A stretch of 64,000 nt of DNA, from NCBI GenBank assembly GCA_963757135.1, contig CAVWQE010000006.1, positions 558,001 through 622,000 of the forward strand, in the 5' to 3' direction. The notes beneath the pieces were generated by a model. It saw nothing but the letters and a program-made list of their open reading frames with translations. It was not told where the DNA came from and did not search any database. Positions 59,674 through 64,000 of this stretch are shown here, one piece after another. Source of the DNA: Gp1-AA145 sp963757135 (GTDB taxonomy: Bacteria; Acidobacteriota; Terriglobia; Terriglobales; Acidobacteriaceae). Made by a program: the position numbers and the translations under genes. Every line of letters begins with the position of its first letter. Position 1 is the first letter of the stretch.

Positions 59674-61206
59674 ATGGCAGAAACCGTCGTGCTTAAAGCG
59701 CCTTCGGATTACGACACTCGATTCTTTGGCCATCCCCGCGGCTTAGCCACGCTGTTCTTCACCGAAATGTGGGAGCGTTATAGCTACTACGGCACCCGCG
59801 CACTGCTCATTCTCTACATGACGGCCGCGACCTCCGGCGGCGGGCTAGGATTTTCGGTGATGAAAGCCGGGTCTCTATACGGCTTTTACACCGCTATGGT
59901 GTACCTGTTGAGTTTGCCGGGAGGTTGGGTAGCAGACCGGCTCATCGGGCAGCAAGGCGCGGTCCTGCTTGGGGGCATTTTCATCGCCGCCGGAAATTTT
60001 TCGCTGGCGTCGCCCAGCCTCATCGCGTTTTACAGTGGACTGGGTCTGTTGATGATCGGCACTGGCCTGCTCAAGCCCAACGTGAGCACCATCGTCGGCC
60101 AACTGTATTCGCCCGGTGACAAGCGACGCGACGCCGGCTTCTCGATCTTTTACATGGGCATCAACATCGGGGCGTTTTCGCCTTTGATCGTGGGCTGGGT
60201 AGGGGAAAAAGTGAATTGGCGGCTCGGGTTTGCGACATCAGCGATCGGCATGCTGATCGGTGTGGTCCAGTACCTCGCGACCAATAAGTATTTAGGCGAT
60301 GCTGGACGCCGGCCTGCGTCTAGCGGCGATGTGGCGCGCGACCGAACCCAAAAGCGCCAGGGTGTTATTGGCGTAGTCAGCTTGCTGGCGGTCCTAGCCT
60401 TGCTGGCGTTTCTTGCCTCGAGCGGGAGTATCCGGCTGACCGCGGAATCGATCTCCAATGGACTGGGCTGGGTCTTGCTGGGCATTGCCGGCATGGTGTT
60501 CGCATGGATGATCTTCGGCAAAGGCCGGTCCGCAGAAGAGCGCAAGCGAGCGGCCGCAATTCTGGTGTTGTTCATCGCGTCGGCGATTTTCTGGGCCGCG
60601 TACGAGCAAGCGGGTTCGTCGCTAAACCTCTTTGCAGAACGCAACACCAATCGTCTCTTTTCGGCGCTGCTGCCCGGATTCCTTCAGCATTTGGCACCGA
60701 AATCTATCCTCGAAGCAACCTATCCGGCAAGCTGGTTTCAGAATATTCAGCCGCTGTTTGTGCTCATCCTGGCCCCGTTATATGCCTGGCTATGGGTGCG
60801 GTTGGGAAAGCGCGAGCCCTCGAGCCCGGCAAAATTTTCCTTTGGTCTTTTATTCGTAGGCCTGAGCTTCCTGGTGCTGGTTCCAGCCGCTACCGGAATG
60901 AATGTTTCCCCTCATTGGCTAAACGCGGCGTACTTCTTAAGCGTAGTTGGGGAACTTTGCTTGAGCCCTGTGGGGCTTAGCGCCATGACCAAACTGGCTC
61001 CGGTACGTTCCATGGGTTTCGTGATGGGGGTATGGTTCCTCTCCATCAGCATCGGCGACTGGCTGGCCGGCAAGGCCGGTTCGCTGTTCGAATCGATGCC
61101 GCTGGAAAAGCTATTCGGAATAAGTGCCCTCGTACCCATTGTCGCCGCCGTCATTCTGGCTCTCCTTGTCAAACCTACGAAACGGCTAATGGCGGGGGTA
61201 TCATGA
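59674..61206 (+). CDS. POT/PTR-family proton-dependent peptide transporter
   Basis: A 510-residue membrane transporter with 12-14 helices. The signature is FFTEMWERYSYYGTRALLIL (the ExxER motif) with GGWVADRLIGQQGAVLLGG and KPNVSTIVGQLYS. It imports di- and tripeptides with protons into the cell. I use the ATG at 59674; the open frame goes back to 59608. The amino-acid or peptide supply could feed degradation of peptides made by the secreted proteases. Confidence 0.93.
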   Translation: MAETVVLKAPSDYDTRFFGHPRGLATLFFTEMWERYSYYGTRALLILYMTAATSGGGLGFSVMKAGSLYGFYTAMVYLLSLPGGWVADRLIGQQGAVLLGGIFIAAGNFSLASPSLIAFYSGLGLLMIGTGLLKPNVSTIVGQLYSPGDKRRDAGFSIFYMGINIGAFSPLIVGWVGEKVNWRLGFATSAIGMLIGVVQYLATNKYLGDAGRRPASSGDVARDRTQKRQGVIGVVSLLAVLALLAFLASSGSIRLTAESISNGLGWVLLGIAGMVFAWMIFGKGRSAEERKRAAAILVLFIASAIFWAAYEQAGSSLNLFAERNTNRLFSALLPGFLQHLAPKSILEATYPASWFQNIQPLFVLILAPLYAWLWVRLGKREPSSPAKFSFGLLFVGLSFLVLVPAATGMNVSPHWLNAAYFLSVVGELCLSPVGLSAMTKLAPVRSMGFVMGVWFLSISIGDWLAGKAGSLFESMPLEKLFGISALVPIVAAVILALLVKPTKRLMAGVS

Positions 61207-61417
61207 AATAAGTGGCAATTAATGAATTCCTTGCCACTTAGCATTCCGACGATGAATCAAATATGTCGGACTGGCCACGGCGGCGGCTTCGACCAGCAGT
61301 GTTTCTACCCTTTGGGCGGCGAACCATGGTAACTTCGACATTCTTCAGCCGCCGCAAACAGTACAACGAATAGAGGTTTACGCCGCATCACATTGAGTGC
61401 GGCCGTAAAAAGGCAAC

Positions 61418-62023
61418 TTGACGGGCGCGAAACGACTACAGGGCGATAAGCTCACTGAAGCTGAAGCAATCGAGCGGGCCAAGCAGGGGGATGAAGGAGC
61501 TTTTAGAGCCCTTTATGACCTGCATAAGCGACGTGTCTATTCGTTATGTTTGCGAATGACCGGCAACACCGCGTCGGCGGAAGACCTCACGCAAGAAGCT
61601 TTCTTGCAGCTCTTTCGGAAGATCAGCACGTTTCGTGGGGAGTCGGCCTTTTCGACCTGGCTGCATCGGATGGCGGTAAACGTCGTCCTTATGCAGCTGC
61701 GAAAGAAAGGCCTTCCGGTAGTTCCACTCGATGATGCCACGGAAGGCGACGAGGAGGGCTCAATCAAGAAGGAGCCCGGCGCTCCCGATGAGCGTCTGGC
61801 AGGCTCGATTGACAGGTTGCGGCTGCAAAGAGCGGTTGACGAACTACCTCCTGGTTATCGTACGATCTTTGTACTGCACGACGTCGAGGGTTACGAGCAC
61901 AACGAAATCGCCGAATTAGTGGGGTGCTCAATCGGAAACAGTAAGTCGCAGTTGCATAAGGCGCGTATCAAATTGCGGGAGCTCCTCCGGACAGGCAGAG
62001 CCGAAAAGGCCGGAAAAAGATGA
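61418..62023 (+). CDS. ECF RNA polymerase sigma factor
   Basis: A 201-residue ECF sigma factor. Region 2 has VYSLCLRMTGNTASAEDLTQ, then EAFLQLFRKISTFRGESAFS and TWLHRMAVNVVLMQLRKK; region 4 has ELPPGYRTIFVLHDVEGYEH, then NEIAELVGCSIGNSKSQLHK. A charged linker lies between. The start is TTG at 61418. It is followed by an anti-sigma gene and a DUF4097 gene, so it probably runs an envelope-stress operon. Confidence 0.92.
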   Translation: MTGAKRLQGDKLTEAEAIERAKQGDEGAFRALYDLHKRRVYSLCLRMTGNTASAEDLTQEAFLQLFRKISTFRGESAFSTWLHRMAVNVVLMQLRKKGLPVVPLDDATEGDEEGSIKKEPGAPDERLAGSIDRLRLQRAVDELPPGYRTIFVLHDVEGYEHNEIAELVGCSIGNSKSQLHKARIKLRELLRTGRAEKAGKR

Positions 62024-62066
62024 GGAGCCAGTCGCGGCACAGGCTGAAATCGGGGAGAGAGGCTGT

Positions 62067-62696
62067 ATGAATTGCCTAGAGTTCGAGCGCGTTTTGCCTG
62101 AGTTCCTGGAGGGTGGCCACACCCCAGAAGAGCAAGCGCATTTAGCCTCTTGTTTGTCCTGTTCGAATCTGCTTGCCGACCTGAATAGTATTTCCTCCCA
62201 CGCCAAATCGTTGATCGCCTTAGAAGAGCCGCGACCTGCGGTGTGGGATGCGCTCGAATCCCGCCTTCGCGAAGAGGGATTGATTCGATCACCGGAGTTT
62301 ATCCCGGCTAAAGCCAGCTTACTTTCGCGATGGCGGAACGTCTGGCTGGTGCCGGTCGCTGTTGCTCTCGTAGTTGTAGCCGGAATCAAGCTTTATCAGC
62401 CGTCTCGTGCCGGTGACCACGAACCGATCGCTAAGGAAACTCCCGCGCCTGCGGTTGCCGTAACGCCTGTTTCCCACGAAGACCAGGTTGTGCTGAACTC
62501 AGTGGCAACGCGTATTCCCGCGCAACGGGCGAGATATCGCGCCGATCTTGACGACGCAAATTCTTTTATCCGTGATGCGGAACAGTCCATCAAGGATGAC
62601 CCGAACGACATTTACACGCAGCAGATGTTGATCAATGCGTACGCGCAGAAGCAGATGCTTTACGAGTTAGCTGTGGAACGCACCGGCGGGCAGTAA
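62067..62696 (+). CDS. Zinc-finger anti-sigma factor
   Basis: A 209-residue anti-sigma factor. The N-terminal zf-HC2 domain has LPEFLEGGHTPEEQAHLASC, then LSCSNLL. A membrane helix (VWLVPVAVALVVVAGIKLYQ) and a periplasmic helical domain follow. It lies 43 bases after the sigma gene and 19 bases before the DUF4097 gene. Confidence 0.9.
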   Translation: MNCLEFERVLPEFLEGGHTPEEQAHLASCLSCSNLLADLNSISSHAKSLIALEEPRPAVWDALESRLREEGLIRSPEFIPAKASLLSRWRNVWLVPVAVALVVVAGIKLYQPSRAGDHEPIAKETPAPAVAVTPVSHEDQVVLNSVATRIPAQRARYRADLDDANSFIRDAEQSIKDDPNDIYTQQMLINAYAQKQMLYELAVERTGGQ

Positions 62697-62715
62697 CGTA
62701 GTGGGGAGAAGTGCA

Positions 62716-63570
62716 ATGCATAGCCGCAGAAGTGCCGCTCAATTCGTGGTCGTGTTGGCCCTGGCCGGAGTCGCCTGCGCAGCGGGTGAGGTCCGCAAAG
62801 ACCTGCACTTCAAAGTGGGCAAGCATCCTATGATCACGATCGAAAATCCCTATGGCCCTGTGGTCGTCAGGGCGGGCGCAGCCCACCAGGTAGTAGTCAC
62901 CGCGATTCTCCACTCCGATAGGGTTGAACTGGAGCAGAGCCAAAGTCACAATCGTATCGAACTGGTCTCCCATCTTCTCGCCGGCGCCGACCAGAACAGC
63001 GGCGTTGTCGAATACGAAGTACAAGTTCCAGCAGAAGCCAATCTCACTCTCCATTCCGATAATGGACGGCTCCACGCCGAGAAGTTGCGTGGCGATCTTT
63101 CGATGGAAGGCAGCAATGCCACAATGGAAGTGGTCGATTGTGCCGGTGGCCACGTTCACGTTAAGACCCTGAACGGTCCAGTCAGTCTCACGAACGTTCA
63201 CGGCGGTCATGTGGAAGTCATGTCTATGGGTGGAGATGTGGTTTTGATCGGAGTATCCGGCCCTCTGGTCAATGTCAACTCCAACAGCGGCAAGATCCAA
63301 TACAGCGGGGACTTCGGCGGCGAAGGCGAATATGACTTCACCAGCCACACCGGTGACATTGAAGCGATCGCTCCCCCGTATGCTTCCATAGACGTATTTG
63401 CCCGTTCAAATCAAGGCCGAGTCGAAAGCGACTTCTCCCTCGATCCGAAACGCAGTTCCATCTACAGCAAAGGCGGGAGTGCCCTGATAGGCACCATGAA
63501 CAAGGCCGCATCCGCGGTAAAGCTCGTCTCCTTCAGTGGTAAAATCCACCTCAAGAAGCGCCAAAATTAG
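62716..63570 (+). CDS. DUF4097-like secreted beta-helix protein
   Basis: A 284-residue protein with a signal peptide (SAAQFVVVLALAGVACAAGE). The mature part is a right-handed beta-helix of the DUF4097 type (SLTNVHGGHVEVMSMGGDVV, then LIGVSGPLVNVNSNSGKIQY). The ATG at 62716 has GGGGAGA upstream; a GTG at 62701 is open. It is the second DUF4097 protein in the window (see 31956). Confidence 0.82.
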   Translation: MHSRRSAAQFVVVLALAGVACAAGEVRKDLHFKVGKHPMITIENPYGPVVVRAGAAHQVVVTAILHSDRVELEQSQSHNRIELVSHLLAGADQNSGVVEYEVQVPAEANLTLHSDNGRLHAEKLRGDLSMEGSNATMEVVDCAGGHVHVKTLNGPVSLTNVHGGHVEVMSMGGDVVLIGVSGPLVNVNSNSGKIQYSGDFGGEGEYDFTSHTGDIEAIAPPYASIDVFARSNQGRVESDFSLDPKRSSIYSKGGSALIGTMNKAASAVKLVSFSGKIHLKKRQN

Positions 63571-63597
63571 CACTCGGCGGTACCCGCTTTGCTACAA

Positions 63598-64000
63598 ATG
63601 ACTGAGGAAACCGTGCTGCCGCGTTCGGCGCGGCCCGTCTCGGCGGTAGCGCTCGTTGGCTTCATGGGCGCAGGTAAGACCACGGTAGGCGAGGCTCTGG
63701 CCGCTCGCCTTGGATGGACCTTCACCGATCTCGATCGGCTGATTGAACGCAATGACGGACGCACCATCGAACAGATATTTCAGCTCGCCGGGGAACCAGC
63801 CTTTCGTCAGATTGAGCAAGAGTCTTTAAGAGAGGCGCTGGATGCGTTGCAAGGCGGCCCCTCGGTACTCGCTCTCGGTGGCGGCGCATTTACTCATCGG
63901 GAGAATCATCGCCTTCTGGCAGTGGCCGACGTCGCCGTTGTTTTTCTTGACGCGCCGGTTGAGGAACTCTTCCGACGCTGCGAGCAGCCTGGCGTGGTTC
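63598..64000 (+). CDS. aroK: Shikimate kinase (partial)
   Basis: The gene runs off the right edge after 134 codons. The Walker A motif GFMGAGKTT is near residue 22, followed by TDLDRLIERNDGRTIEQIF, PAFRQIEQESL and VLALGGGAF, the binding residues for shikimate (Asp, Arg and the GGG loop). It would phosphorylate shikimate in aromatic amino-acid synthesis. The ATG at 63598 is the first after the DUF4097 stop. Confidence 0.92.
   Translation, partial: MTEETVLPRSARPVSAVALVGFMGAGKTTVGEALAARLGWTFTDLDRLIERNDGRTIEQIFQLAGEPAFRQIEQESLREALDALQGGPSVLALGGGAFTHRENHRLLAVADVAVVFLDAPVEELFRRCEQPGVV

Overview
The window looks like a chromosomal stretch of an Acidobacteriota bacterium (Terriglobia/Koribacter-like). 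This is inferred from the moderately high GC, the very large secreted sedolisin and Ig-repeat proteins, MacB-type permease pairs, DUF4097 proteins next to ECF sigma/anti-sigma pairs, GH116 and PQQ enzymes, and dispersed 'CACAGAGACACAGAG'-type repeats. It carries about 60 genes, one tRNA, and no rRNA, CRISPR array, prophage or insertion sequence that I can see.

Layout. 1-3620: minus-strand sulfonate/nitrate-type ABC importer (permease, ATPase, binding protein) led by an Rrf2 regulator with a perfect palindrome at its promoter, plus a partial porin-like gene downstream. 3796-8299: a PP2C phosphatase, then an ABC-2 exporter with a DesK/LiaS-like histidine kinase and NarL-type regulator. 8314-17406: housekeeping genes (EcsC-like protein, RNase J, SpoU methylase, threonine dehydratase-like enzyme, SH3/TPR-like protein, VapBC, aminotransferase, PNPOx-fold protein, D-2-hydroxyacid dehydrogenase). 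17410-23243: glycosyltransferase, amidase and two MacB-like permeases, separated by long inverted repeats. 23427-31855: small secreted protein, giant S53 peptidase, tRNA-Arg(CCU) with a duplicated fragment, PQQ/cytochrome c dehydrogenase and a YceI protein. 31956-39867: ECF sigma/anti-sigma/B-box/DUF4097 operon, M50 protease, DUF2277, and a DGPF pair with an ECF42-like sigma factor. 39928-46529: amidohydrolase, metallophosphoesterase, Spy-like protein, UBP zinc finger, DUF5996 and GH116. 46635-53515: the RiPP-like cluster described below. 53698-64000: phospholipase C-like protein, Ser/Thr kinase, beta-barrel protein, POT transporter, a second sigma/anti-sigma/DUF4097 set, and the start of shikimate kinase.

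The most interesting system is at 46635-53515. Five tightly packed minus-strand genes encode, in order of transcription, a PqqD-like peptide chaperone, a radical SAM/SPASM maturase, a 57-residue Cys-containing peptide that looks like a RiPP precursor, an HPr-kinase-like P-loop kinase, and a 1394-residue protein. The last fuses a SipW-like Ser/His (S26B) domain to a secreted C25 gingipain-like cysteine protease. I infer that the peptide is modified by the radical SAM enzyme, possibly phosphorylated (it ends in Ser), and cleaved and/or exported. The product is unknown.

Many starts were moved from the longest open frame to an internal codon with a better ribosome-binding site or signal peptide; these choices are stated in each entry.
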